Positions 55,135-63,315 of a stretch of DNA of 64,000 bases are shown one piece after another. Where the stretch lies: assembly GCF_009724245.1 (NCBI RefSeq), contig NZ_WNNK01000010.1, positions 1 to 64,000 of the forward strand. Reading direction: 5' to 3'. The first letter of the stretch is position 1; each line of letters opens with the position of its first letter. A model generated the notes under the pieces. It searched no databases. It saw only the letters and a list, made by a program, of their open reading frames with translations, and was not told the origin of the DNA. The DNA is from Pseudomonas spelaei (lineage in GTDB: Bacteria; Pseudomonadota; Gammaproteobacteria; Pseudomonadales; Pseudomonadaceae). Both the position numbers and the translations under genes were made by a program.

Positions 55135-55776
55135 TCAGGCGCTCCAAGGCGACTTGCGAATCACCTCGACAAAGTTCATCGGCTTGAACCCCGGCTCCTG
55201 ATCCACCAGCACATCCGTCTTCACGTTGCCAAACGTGGTCTGCGGGCGATGGCGCAGGCCGTCGGCAAAGGCGCAGATGATGCACTCCTTGAACCCTTCA
55301 CCGCGTGGATGCGCATGCACCACGGCTTCGCGCTGCACCTGAGTAAAGGCGGCGTATTCCATGCCCAGCACGTCCATTTCCACGCCTGCCGTGAGCAAGG
55401 CGACGGTAGGGCGCAGATGTTTGGGCACTCCCGGCGTGGTGTGCAGGGCGATGGATAACCAGACCTGTTCGATATCGTCATCGCTCAGCCCGTAAGGCTT
55501 GAGGAAGTCGGCGGCGGCATTGGCACCGTCTACTTCGAAGCGTTCGTCGTCGCTGCGGTGGCCTTCCACCAGGCCCAGGTCATGGAACATTGCTCCGACG
55601 TACAAAAGTTCTGGGTTGTAGGCCAGCTGCTGGCGCTCACCGCTCAAGGCGCCGAACAGAAATACCCGGCGGGAATGGTGGTACAACAGGTCGGATTCGA
55701 TATCACGGATGTATTCAGTGGTAGCTTTGGCCAGGGCGCTGTCCGGGATCTTGATGCCGGCGATGGTGGTGCTCAT
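55135..55776 (-). CDS. HD-domain hydrolase (cyanamide hydratase-like)
   Basis: A 213-residue HD-superfamily protein. The metal-binding core is HHSRRVFLFGALS (first His, ~33-34) and MFHDLGL (H65-D66), with a later IALHTTPG supplying another ligand. The overall layout resembles the cyanamide hydratase/DUF branch of the family; the substrate is unknown. The ATG at 55776 starts MSTTIAGIKIP; longer frames upstream have no support. It is divergent from the GlxA-type regulator across REPIN 9, which makes that regulator its likely controller. P. aeruginosa, as I recall, has no such gene between spuH and hacB. Confidence 0.82.
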   Translation of the reverse strand: MSTTIAGIKIPDSALAKATTEYIRDIESDLLYHHSRRVFLFGALSGERQQLAYNPELLYVGAMFHDLGLVEGHRSDDERFEVDGANAAADFLKPYGLSDDDIEQVWLSIALHTTPGVPKHLRPTVALLTAGVEMDVLGMEYAAFTQVQREAVVHAHPRGEGFKECIICAFADGLRHRPQTTFGNVKTDVLVDQEPGFKPMNFVEVIRKSPWSA

Positions 55777-55932
55777 GGTCGTTATCCTCAAGAAAGCGCC
55801 GGGTTGGCGCTGATGAGTCCAGTCTGGTCGCGTGCCCGCGAGGGGACAATCGCCGTGAGGGCGCGATCCTGGCCAATGTGCTGCCACATCGTGCCAACCG
55901 GACGAGTCTCTTGAAAACTGTGAAGATCAAAT

Positions 55933-56020
55933 GTGGGAGCGGGCTTGCTCGCGAAAGCGGTGTGTCAGTTAATACATGTGTCGACTGGCCCAACGCTTTC
56001 GCGAGCAAGCCCGCTCCCAC
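55933..56020. repeat. REPIN 9, between the HD gene and the GlxA-type gene
   Basis: Arms GTGGGAGCGGGCTTGCTCGCGAAAGCG and CGCTTTCGCGAGCAAGCCCGCTCCCAC are perfect inverted copies. It ends 44 bases before the start of the regulator gene and lies in the divergent promoter region. Confidence 0.92.
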
Positions 56021-56064
56021 AGGGGGGTTGCATTTATTCAGTTGAAAAAAAGGTGTCTCTATCC

Positions 56065-57030
56065 ATGGGCAAAACCGTCGCCATCCTGATCTTCCCCGGC
56101 GTCCAGTCTCTGGACGTGACCGGCCCTATGGATGTGTTTTGCGAGGCCAACCGTTTTCTGCCGCCGCAGGAGCACTACCAGTTGGAGGTGCTTGGCCTGG
56201 ACCACGGCAGCATGGCCTGTTCCAACGGTTTGTCCTTGCAGGCCCATCGGCATTTCAGTGAAGCGCTGCAGCCGTATGACTTGCTGTTGATGGCCGGCGG
56301 TCCACAGCTGCCGTTCCTGGATTTTGGCCGGGCGTTCGATGACTGGTTACGCCAAGCCAGTGCCAGAGCCAAGCGTTTTGGCTCGATCTGCAACGGTGCG
56401 TTCATGCTCGCCCGCGCCGGTTTGCTGGACGGCCGTACCGTCACCACCCATTGGGGCGATGCCGCCGCGCTGACGAGTTTGTGCCCGTTGACCCAAGTAG
56501 AAGCCGACCGGCTCTACGTGCAAGACGGCAACCTTTACACCTCCGCCGGGGTCACGGCGGGCATCGACTTGTCGTTGTATTTGCTGGCCCAGGACCACGG
56601 CTCGGAAGTGGCCCTCAGCGTGGCCAAACGTCTGGTGGTGTTCACCCAGCGTTCGGGTGGGCAGTCGCAGTTCAGTCCATTCCTGACACCGCATGCCGAA
56701 TCAACCTCGGCGGTGGCGTTGGTGCAGTTGTATGTGCTGGCGAACCTGACGGGGGATTTGACCATCGCCGACCTGGCCAAGGCGGCGAACATGAGTGCGC
56801 GTAATTTCTCCCGGGTGTTCGCCCGAGAAGCGCAAATTACCCCGGCGGAGTTTGTCGAGCGGGCGCGAGTGGATGCGGCGCGGGTGATGCTGGAAAGCGG
56901 CAGCGCACCGCTGAAAACGGTGGCCTATCAATGCGGATTCCGCGATGCCCAGCACATGCGTAGCGTGTTCAACCGCCGGCTGGGGGTGACGCCGCAACAA
57001 TTCAGGCTGAATTTCGCGGCGCCAGTCTGA
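56065..57030 (+). CDS. GlxA-family transcriptional regulator (DJ-1/PfpI + AraC HTH)
   Basis: A 321-residue regulator. The N-terminal ~170 residues are a DJ-1/PfpI-like domain (MGKTVAILIFPGVQSLDVTGPMDVF...), with C109 in SICNGAFMLARAG at the nucleophile-elbow place. The C-terminal ~100 residues hold two AraC helix-turn-helices (LTIADLAKAANMSARNFSRVF and LKTVAYQCGFRDAQHMRSVF). Such proteins respond to amines or amino-acid-like signals in pseudomonads. The ATG at 56065 has AAAAAGGTG upstream; frames from 55933 run through REPIN 9 and are leader. Target is probably the divergent HD gene. Confidence 0.9.
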   Translation: MGKTVAILIFPGVQSLDVTGPMDVFCEANRFLPPQEHYQLEVLGLDHGSMACSNGLSLQAHRHFSEALQPYDLLLMAGGPQLPFLDFGRAFDDWLRQASARAKRFGSICNGAFMLARAGLLDGRTVTTHWGDAAALTSLCPLTQVEADRLYVQDGNLYTSAGVTAGIDLSLYLLAQDHGSEVALSVAKRLVVFTQRSGGQSQFSPFLTPHAESTSAVALVQLYVLANLTGDLTIADLAKAANMSARNFSRVFAREAQITPAEFVERARVDAARVMLESGSAPLKTVAYQCGFRDAQHMRSVFNRRLGVTPQQFRLNFAAPV

Positions 57031-57048
57031 AGTGCGGCTACAGGTTTA

Positions 57049-59421
57049 TTACGGCGCTCGGGCCGGCAAAAGCTTGAGCGTCCCGCGCGTATTCGCGGTC
57101 ACTTCGTCATCATTGAAATGCGCCTGCTCATACCCGCCTTCGATGTAGGTCTCGGCCTGATCGGCGTAATGTTTGTCGAACGGCACGCCGCTTTGTCCCA
57201 CCGGGTTGATGGTCAGTGCGTGGGCGGCGTCGGCGAAGTCGATCAGGCGTCGGGTGGAGGGGCCATAGTTGACCGGCCAGGGGGCCGGGCCGATTTTGGC
57301 CGACAGGTTGTTGGGTACTTCGTGGGTGCCGGGGGCGGCGAACGGGCCGACGTTGAAGATTCGGTCCAGCGGTTTCTGTGAGCCCAATGGGTGACCGTGG
57401 GTCAGGGTGTGCGCCTTGCCCCATTGCCACTGCGTCGGATCATCGCCCAAGGTCGCCTTGAGGTGCTTGAGGCTGTTGTCCCAGGCGAGCTTGACGGTAT
57501 CGGCGCGGGTTTTAGTCGTGCCGTTGTTCCACCACGGCGAATCCGGCGATGCCGCCAGGCGTGGCAGGGCGGCATCGACGACGCGGGTGGTGATCAGGGT
57601 TTCAAACAGGTTGTCGCCCAGCTTGTCATGCATCGCCGCATACGCCAGGTCGTAGAGGAACTGGTTGAACAGCGTGGCCGTGGTGGAGTCCAGCGGGTAG
57701 TCACCTTTCCACGTCGCCAGTTGCTCCACCAGCTTCAATTCGGCTGGATCCTTGACCACCTCACGTAACACCGGCAGCAGTGGCGCCATAAACCGTGGCC
57801 CGTAGGCGTTGGTGGTGCCCAGTTGCAAGGCCTGGCTGTTGTTCAGGTCCCACTTCACACTGTTGTCGCTTAATTGCGCGTTCAGCTGTTGGCCGCGATC
57901 CGCCAGGTTGTAGTAACCGGGGATCTCCATGCCGGTGGGTGATGCGGGTTGGGCATTGGCCGAGACGATATAGCCTCGCGCCGGGTTTTCTTCCTGGGGG
58001 TTGGCGCTGAATGGGTAGAAGCCCAGCTTGTCGGCCTGGGGCGTGCTGCCATCGAGGATAAACCCGGGATTGACCCCGGCCGGGCGGACCGGCAATTGCG
58101 CGGCGGCCCACCAGCCGATATCGCCCTTGGCATTGGCCCAGACGATATTCAAACCCGGCGCCTGGACCTTGGCTGCGGCGCTGCGGGCTTTGGCCAGGGT
58201 ATCGGCGCGGTTGAGCTGGTAGAAACCTTCGAGGATCGGGTCGTCGGTTTCCAGGAAGGCCCACCACATGGCGATAGGTGTCTTTCCGGCATTCTCGCCG
58301 AGTACGTCATTGATGATCGGCCCGTGAGGCGATTGGCGCAGGGTGATAATCACCGGGGCCTGGCCCTTGACGGCGATCTGTTGCTCGCTGCTGGTCATGT
58401 CGACCCATTGGCCGTGGTACCAGACCTGATTGGGGTTGTCCGGGTTGACCTTCTCGGCGATCAGGTCCACGTCATCGTTCTGGAACATGGTCAGGCTCCA
58501 GCCGAAATCCGTGTTGTGCCCCAGGAACGCCACGGGCACCAAGGCGTTGTGATAGCCGTATAGCTCGAAGCCCGGCGCTGACAGCTGCGCTTCGTACCAC
58601 ACCGAGGGCACCGAGAAGCGGATATGCGGGTCACCCGCCAGCAACGGCTTGCCACTTTTGGTGCGCGAGCCGCTGATGGCCCAGGCGTTGCTGCCTTCGT
58701 ATTGCGGCAGGCCGTTGTCGGCCAGGGCTTGTTCGCTCAACTGAGCGAGGGCACCCAAGTCTTTCCAATCGCCGGCAGCCAGGTTCAACGCGCCCTTGGG
58801 TTGCCAGTCGAGGTCGAAGATCTTCAGGTAATCACTGCCCAATTGATCCCGTACGTAGGTCAACAGCGGTTCGGTACGGAACGCGGCGGCAAAGCTGTAG
58901 GCGAGATAGCCGGCGACGCTGATGGTGTCCTCGGCGGTAAATGGACGCTTGGGGATGCCCAGTACGTCGAACTCCATGGGTTTGGCGTGGCTGTCCTGAT
59001 ACTGGTTGATCCCGTCCAGATAGGCTTGCAGGGCCTTCCAGGCCGCAGACTCGTGATCCATGTGTTCCACGTAACGCAGGGCACGCTCACGAATGCGCAG
59101 GCTGCGAAACAGCTTGTCGGTTTCCAGCAGCTTCGGGCCCAGTACTTCGGCCAGTTCGCCACGGGAAAGCCGGCGCATGATTTCCATCTGGAACAAGCGG
59201 TCTTGCGCATGCACGTAGCCCAGGGCGCGGTACAGGTCGGCCTCGTTCTCAGCGCGAATATGCGGTACGCCACGGTCGTCGTAGCGCACGGTGACGGAGC
59301 CTTGCAGGTGGGCAAGCTCCACCGTGCCCTGGCGGGTCGGCTGCTTGCTGTACACATACCAGCCGGCGCCGAGGGCGATCAGCACTACCAGAACCGCGAG
59401 TACCTGCAAGACGCGCTTCAT
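57049..59421 (-). CDS. hacB: Acyl-homoserine lactone acylase HacB-like (penicillin acylase family)
   Basis: Periplasmic N-terminal-nucleophile hydrolase, 790 residues, expected to cleave itself between G243 and S244 (EGSNAW), with Ser the catalytic nucleophile. An N-terminal hydrophobic segment (VLQVLAVLVVLIALGAGWYVY) is signal or anchor. Conserved motifs are ARALGYVHAQDRLFQM-like in the alpha chain, and FLGHNTDFGWSLT and HPLGSQKPLDRIFNVGP in the beta chain. Position after the spu genes matches PA0305 (hacB), an acyl-HSL acylase in P. aeruginosa, so AHL deacylation is the likely activity. The ATG at 59421 has AAGGAAT upstream, giving a better spacing than the TTG at 59424. Confidence 0.88.
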   Translation of the reverse strand: MKRVLQVLAVLVVLIALGAGWYVYSKQPTRQGTVELAHLQGSVTVRYDDRGVPHIRAENEADLYRALGYVHAQDRLFQMEIMRRLSRGELAEVLGPKLLETDKLFRSLRIRERALRYVEHMDHESAAWKALQAYLDGINQYQDSHAKPMEFDVLGIPKRPFTAEDTISVAGYLAYSFAAAFRTEPLLTYVRDQLGSDYLKIFDLDWQPKGALNLAAGDWKDLGALAQLSEQALADNGLPQYEGSNAWAISGSRTKSGKPLLAGDPHIRFSVPSVWYEAQLSAPGFELYGYHNALVPVAFLGHNTDFGWSLTMFQNDDVDLIAEKVNPDNPNQVWYHGQWVDMTSSEQQIAVKGQAPVIITLRQSPHGPIINDVLGENAGKTPIAMWWAFLETDDPILEGFYQLNRADTLAKARSAAAKVQAPGLNIVWANAKGDIGWWAAAQLPVRPAGVNPGFILDGSTPQADKLGFYPFSANPQEENPARGYIVSANAQPASPTGMEIPGYYNLADRGQQLNAQLSDNSVKWDLNNSQALQLGTTNAYGPRFMAPLLPVLREVVKDPAELKLVEQLATWKGDYPLDSTTATLFNQFLYDLAYAAMHDKLGDNLFETLITTRVVDAALPRLAASPDSPWWNNGTTKTRADTVKLAWDNSLKHLKATLGDDPTQWQWGKAHTLTHGHPLGSQKPLDRIFNVGPFAAPGTHEVPNNLSAKIGPAPWPVNYGPSTRRLIDFADAAHALTINPVGQSGVPFDKHYADQAETYIEGGYEQAHFNDDEVTANTRGTLKLLPARAP

Positions 59422-59451
59422 CAAGATTCCTTAGTAAAAGTGGGCTGCGAT

Positions 59452-60027
59452 CTACAAACCTTCCGGCCACGAACAATAGCAGCCCACCGCGAGGGTGTGG
59501 GTCGCATTGACCTCGCGTCCGTTCTCCAGGGCTTGCAGGATCGGTTCGATAAAGCTGTTGCTGGAATTACAGGTCAGCCCTTCGCTGTAGGGCCCGAAAT
59601 ACGCCAGCTTGCCACTGCGGTCCCAGATGCCCACGGCGGGGCTGGCGGGGACGTGTTCGGCGCCGGGCAGGGCGTTGATGACTTTCATCGTGCCGAGGGT
59701 GGCGGGCAACTGGCCGTGACTGCCGCTTTTTTGCAGGGAATAAAACTCCACACCCTGGGGCGCGTACTGTTCGACCAGTTCGCTCAGATGCTGTTGATTA
59801 CCGACATTGCACGGGCATGCCGGGTCCCAGAAGTGCACCAGGCGAATGGGCCCGGGCCCGGCGAGGTCGGGGGGCAGCTTCAGCAGGTCTCCGGAAAACA
59901 CCGCCGTGTGCTCGCTGAACGCTCGCAGGTAGCGCCCCTGGAACCAGTCATATGCGGCCCACAGTACGCCGGCGCAGATAAGTGCGATCAGGCTGGCGAA
60001 CAGGGTTGTACGGTAGGGCTGTCGCAT
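59452..60027 (-). CDS. Membrane-anchored thioredoxin-like protein (DUF6436)
   Basis: A 191-residue protein. The N-terminal helix (TTLFASLIALICAGVLWAAY) anchors it to the inner membrane. The rest has the thioredoxin-like fold: IRLVHFWDPACPCNVGNQQHLSEL, with CPCN where thioredoxins have CxxC, then PASPAVGIWDRSGKLAYFGPYSEG. The cysteine pair C-P-C is tight (CxC), so classic disulfide exchange is uncertain. Two more cysteines lie near the end (GCYCSW). The ATG at 60027 has GAGGATT upstream. It follows hacB's start by 30 bases in the same direction, so the two are probably one transcript with this gene first. Confidence 0.78.
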   Translation of the reverse strand: MRQPYRTTLFASLIALICAGVLWAAYDWFQGRYLRAFSEHTAVFSGDLLKLPPDLAGPGPIRLVHFWDPACPCNVGNQQHLSELVEQYAPQGVEFYSLQKSGSHGQLPATLGTMKVINALPGAEHVPASPAVGIWDRSGKLAYFGPYSEGLTCNSSNSFIEPILQALENGREVNATHTLAVGCYCSWPEGL

Positions 60028-60136
60028 TCGGATCAATCCTCGCAGGACGCGTAGCTTGCCATGCTTGCCCTGACAGATGAATATCGCAGGTCGATAAAAC
60101 CTGTTCAGTGCGATGAGCCTCAGTCTGGAACCTCTT

Positions 60137-61078
60137 ATGCCCGTTACTTTTGACCCTGATCATCTACGCGAAAGCTTGCGGCCCCTGGTGGATGCGCAGC
60201 CGCTTTCGGTCGAGGCCCGGGTCTACCAGCGCTTTTATGGCCTGGACCTGCCGGGACGCAAGGCGCCGGTGGGCAGCCGCCTGGGGCGTTTCGACGTCGA
60301 TGGGTTCGAGGTGGTCGCTCAGGTCTGGTGGCCGCAGCAGCCGGTGGCTACCTTGTTTATGTACCACGGCTTCTACGATCACATGGGGTTGTACCGTCAT
60401 GTGGTGGAGTGGGCGCTGGACCAAGGCTTCGTGGTGATCGCCTGCGACCTGCCGGGACACGGCCTGTCCAGTGGCGAACGGGCGAGCATCGATGATTTCG
60501 CGGTGTACCAGCATGTGGTGCAGGCGCTGTTTGAGCAGGCCAAGGCGTTGCAACTGCCACAACCCTGGCACCTGTTCGGGCAAAGCACGGGTGGGGCGAT
60601 TGTGGTGGATCACCTGCTCAGTGACGGCGCGGGCAGCCCGGCACAGGGCAAGACGTTCCTGTTATCACCCCTGGTTCGCCCGCGTGCCTGGGGGTGGTCG
60701 CAGCTGAGCTATTACCTGCTCAGGCCTTTCGTCAAAGGCATCGCCCGACGCTTCAGCGATAACACCAATGACCCGCAGTTCAAGCCGTTCCTGGAGGCCG
60801 ACCCCTTGCAGCCGCGCCAACTGCCCACCGCCTGGGTAGGGGCGCTGGCGCGTTGGATCAAGCGCGTCGAAGCCGCACCCCGCAGCACGCGCAGGCCGGT
60901 GATTGTGCAGGGTGAGGAAGACATGACGGTGGATTGGCAGCACAACTTGCAGGTGCTGCGAGGGAAGTTCGATCAGCCGGAGATCCTGATGCTGCCTCGG
61001 GGCAGGCATCATTTGGCCAATGAGATTCCGGAGATTCGGCAGGAGTACTTCAAGTACCTCACCGAGCACTTGAAATAA
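60137..61078 (+). CDS. Alpha/beta hydrolase (lysophospholipase-like)
   Basis: A 313-residue cytosolic hydrolase. The nucleophile elbow is GQSTGG with S150 (counting from 60137), and the oxyanion loop is FMYHGFYDHMGLYRH. The candidate acid and base residues are in VIVQGEEDMTVDW and PRGRHHLANE. Monoacylglycerol lipase/lysophospholipase L2 proteins share this layout. I give the start at 60137 because GGAAC lies upstream; an ATG at 60113 is equally possible and adds eight residues. Natural substrate unknown. It is divergent from the thioredoxin-like gene. Confidence 0.82.
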   Translation: MPVTFDPDHLRESLRPLVDAQPLSVEARVYQRFYGLDLPGRKAPVGSRLGRFDVDGFEVVAQVWWPQQPVATLFMYHGFYDHMGLYRHVVEWALDQGFVVIACDLPGHGLSSGERASIDDFAVYQHVVQALFEQAKALQLPQPWHLFGQSTGGAIVVDHLLSDGAGSPAQGKTFLLSPLVRPRAWGWSQLSYYLLRPFVKGIARRFSDNTNDPQFKPFLEADPLQPRQLPTAWVGALARWIKRVEAAPRSTRRPVIVQGEEDMTVDWQHNLQVLRGKFDQPEILMLPRGRHHLANEIPEIRQEYFKYLTEHLK

Positions 61079-61087
61079 TCGATCCCT

Positions 61088-61188
61088 GTAGCCGCTGACG
61101 AGGTACGAGGCTGCGATGGGTTGCGAAGCGACCCCCGAGGGCGGTCCTGCGGACACGCATCGCAGCCTCGTACCTCGGCAGCGGCTAC
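61088..61188. repeat. REP-like inverted repeat, GTAGCCGCTG family, copy 3
   Basis: Arms GTAGCCGCTGACGAGGTACG and CGTACCTCGGCAGCGGCTAC are near-perfect inverted copies, with AGGCTGCGATG/CATCGCAGCCT inside. It lies between convergent hydrolase and DUF2059 genes and may end both transcripts. Confidence 0.88.
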
Positions 61189-61210
61189 AGGCGATCAGGC
61201 GATCAGGCGT

Positions 61211-61963
61211 TCAAGGCGCCAGGCTTGAAGTGCTTTGCCCGACGGCCAGGCCCGCACGGATCGCCGCCAGCGCCGCCTGGTAATACGCCTTGCCCTCCGG
61301 CGACTCGGCGAATGTCGCGAACTCTTCCAACTCCGGGTCGGACAAATCCCGATAGACGTACAACAGCGTGTTGTTCAGGTCATTGCCGATCTGCTGCATC
61401 AACCGCTCGCGCTGACCATTCAACATGCCTTGGGCCTGACCACCGCCGAGCAGGCCCGGGATCATCTGGCTCAAGCTGTCGGCCGCGACACCGGCAATCG
61501 CCAGGCTGACTTCTGCACCGGCTTCACGGGCGGGCAGGGCCTGGGCCAGGTGGCCGATGATCAGGCTGCGGGTAGCGTCGGCTTTCATCTGTGGCAGGCC
61601 CTGGGCATTTTTCGCCAACTGATCACGACGGGTCGCCAGCAGCTCGGCGGCAACAATCTTGCGACCAAGGGGCGTCTGGAAAAATGCCAGGGCGGGCGCT
61701 GGGTCCGCCAGGTTCTTGCGCAACTGGGATTCAGCGCGCTGATCCATGGCTTTTGGCGCAAAGCGTTTATTGCTGTTGTCCACCAACGCCTGGTACACGG
61801 CGGGCGGCAAACTGTTGCGATAGCGTTGCTGGGCAGCACTCAAGGCGTCATTGAAATGCGCGCGTTGTTCTGGCCAACCGGCGACCGTGTACAACTGGTC
61901 ATGGCTGTCTGCCCAGGCGGGCAAAACGCAGAACATCAGCAAGGAAAAAAACAAACGACGCAT
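61211..61963 (-). CDS. DUF2059 family secreted protein
   Basis: A 250-residue protein with a signal peptide (RRLFFSLLMFCVLPAWA). The C-terminal part (~185-240) holds the DUF2059 pattern YVYRDLSDPELEEFATFAESPEGKAYYQAAL. The middle is helical and Ala/Leu-rich. Function unknown. CAGGAGTCC gives the start at 61963. No operon partner is seen. Confidence 0.85.
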   Translation of the reverse strand: MRRLFFSLLMFCVLPAWADSHDQLYTVAGWPEQRAHFNDALSAAQQRYRNSLPPAVYQALVDNSNKRFAPKAMDQRAESQLRKNLADPAPALAFFQTPLGRKIVAAELLATRRDQLAKNAQGLPQMKADATRSLIIGHLAQALPAREAGAEVSLAIAGVAADSLSQMIPGLLGGGQAQGMLNGQRERLMQQIGNDLNNTLLYVYRDLSDPELEEFATFAESPEGKAYYQAALAAIRAGLAVGQSTSSLAP

Positions 61964-62094
61964 ATGGACTCCTGTCAGTCGGCCACTATTGTCCGTGTCG
62001 GGCGTAGGATTTGTCGAGAAGTCCTATCAGTCACCTGACTAAAGTGTATTCAGACGCTCGGCGGCTCTGTCGGATTCAAAGGCGTATGGATACT

Positions 62095-62727
62095 ATGCGC
62101 GCCATGCAAATACCCTACGATCACCCGCTGCTGCTGAGCATCGTCGACGACCTGGCCGTGAAAGGCTGGTCGCAGCAGAACATCTTCCTGCCCGAGGGTC
62201 TGACCCTCGAACTGGCGGCTGAGTGCCATAAACGCGCCGCCGAAGGGGAATTGGCACCGGCGGCGGTTGGGCGCGGGCCGTTCCAGGAGATTCGCGAGGG
62301 GATTCGGGGCGACCATATTCAGTGGCTGGAGCCCGGCGAGGCTGCAATTTGTGACACCTATCTGAACCTGATGGACAGTCTGCGGCTGGCAATGAACCGT
62401 GGTCTGTTCCTGGGCCTGGAGGATTTTGAAAGCCACTTCGCGATGTACCCGCCGGGGGCGTTTTACCTCAAGCACGTCGACCGCTTTCGCGATGATGACC
62501 GGCGCATGGTCTCGGCGGTGGTCTACCTGAACGATGCGTGGCTGCCTGAGCACGGTGGCCAGTTGCGTATGTACCTCAAGGACAACGTTGAATACGATGT
62601 GGTGCCCACGGGCGGTTGCCTGGTGGTGTTCCTGTCGGGGGAAGTGCCCCACGAAGTCCTGCCCGCCACCCGTGAACGCCTGTCCTTGACGGGCTGGTTT
62701 CGCCGACGGGGTAACGAGCCGTTTTAA
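62095..62727 (+). CDS. 2OG-Fe(II) oxygenase (SM-20/prolyl hydroxylase type)
   Basis: A 210-residue (from 62095) non-haem iron oxygenase. The iron ligands are H127 and D129 in YLKHVDRFRDDD, with H186 in VPHEVLPA; R195 and S197 (RLSLTGWF) bind 2-oxoglutarate. Layout resembles PHD-like bacterial hydroxylases. Three in-frame ATGs (62086, 62095, 62104) compete for the start; AAAGG lies 3, 12 and 21 bases ahead, so the choice is open. Substrate unknown. It ends two bases before the TudS-like gene, so the two are one operon. Confidence 0.85.
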   Translation: MRAMQIPYDHPLLLSIVDDLAVKGWSQQNIFLPEGLTLELAAECHKRAAEGELAPAAVGRGPFQEIREGIRGDHIQWLEPGEAAICDTYLNLMDSLRLAMNRGLFLGLEDFESHFAMYPPGAFYLKHVDRFRDDDRRMVSAVVYLNDAWLPEHGGQLRMYLKDNVEYDVVPTGGCLVVFLSGEVPHEVLPATRERLSLTGWFRRRGNEPF

Positions 62728-62729
62728 TC

Positions 62730-63224
62730 ATGGAAAAAATTCTGATCAGTCGCTGCCTGCTCGGACACCGAGTGCGCTACGACGGCGGGGCCAGCGGGCC
62801 GTTTGATCAACTGGCGGCCTGGCAGGCCCAAGGTCGAGTCATCGCGGTGTGCCCGGAAGTGGCCGGTGGCTTGCCGACGCCACGACCGTCTGCCGAGATT
62901 CCGGGCGGGCAGGGGATCGATGTCTGGGAAGGCCGCGCACAGGTGATGACGGCTGCAGGTGAAGATTTCAGCGAAGCCTTCCTCGACGGCGCCCGTCAGG
63001 CGTTGGCATTGGTGCAGCGCCACAACATCCGCATTGCTGTGCTCAAGGCCAATAGCCCGTCATGCGGCAACCTGCTGACCTATGACGGCACGTTCAGCGG
63101 GGTGAAGGTCAGCGGCGAAGGAGTGACGGCGGCGCTGCTCAAGCGCCACGGGGTGTTGGTGTTCAGTGAACTGGAGCTGCCAGAGGCGGCAACTGCCTTG
63201 GCACAACTCTCAAATCCGACCTAG
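62730..63224 (+). CDS. DUF523 / thiouracil desulfidase TudS-like protein
   Basis: A 164-residue DUF523 protein. The three cysteines that hold the [4Fe-4S] cluster in TudS are present: C9 in SRCLLG, C41 in VCPEVAGG and C112 in NSPSCGN. TudS removes sulfur from thiouracil, and other family members may act on other sulfur compounds; here the substrate is not known. The gene starts two bases after the oxygenase stop. A REPIN follows its end. Confidence 0.85.
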   Translation: MEKILISRCLLGHRVRYDGGASGPFDQLAAWQAQGRVIAVCPEVAGGLPTPRPSAEIPGGQGIDVWEGRAQVMTAAGEDFSEAFLDGARQALALVQRHNIRIAVLKANSPSCGNLLTYDGTFSGVKVSGEGVTAALLKRHGVLVFSELELPEAATALAQLSNPT

Positions 63225-63231
63225 ATCAAAT

Positions 63232-63301
63232 GTGGGAGCTGGCTTGCCTGCGATAGCGGCGTGGCAGTCACCACCGTTATCGCAGGCAAGCCAGCTCCCA
63301 C
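63232..63301. repeat. REPIN 10
   Basis: Arms GTGGGAGCTGGCTTGCCTGCGATA and TATCGCAGGCAAGCCAGCTCCCAC are perfect inverted copies around about 22 bases. It separates the convergent TudS-like gene and the binding-protein gene and is preceded by TAGATCAAAT, a flank seen beside other copies. Confidence 0.92.
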
Positions 63302-63315
63302 ATTGACCGAGTCGC

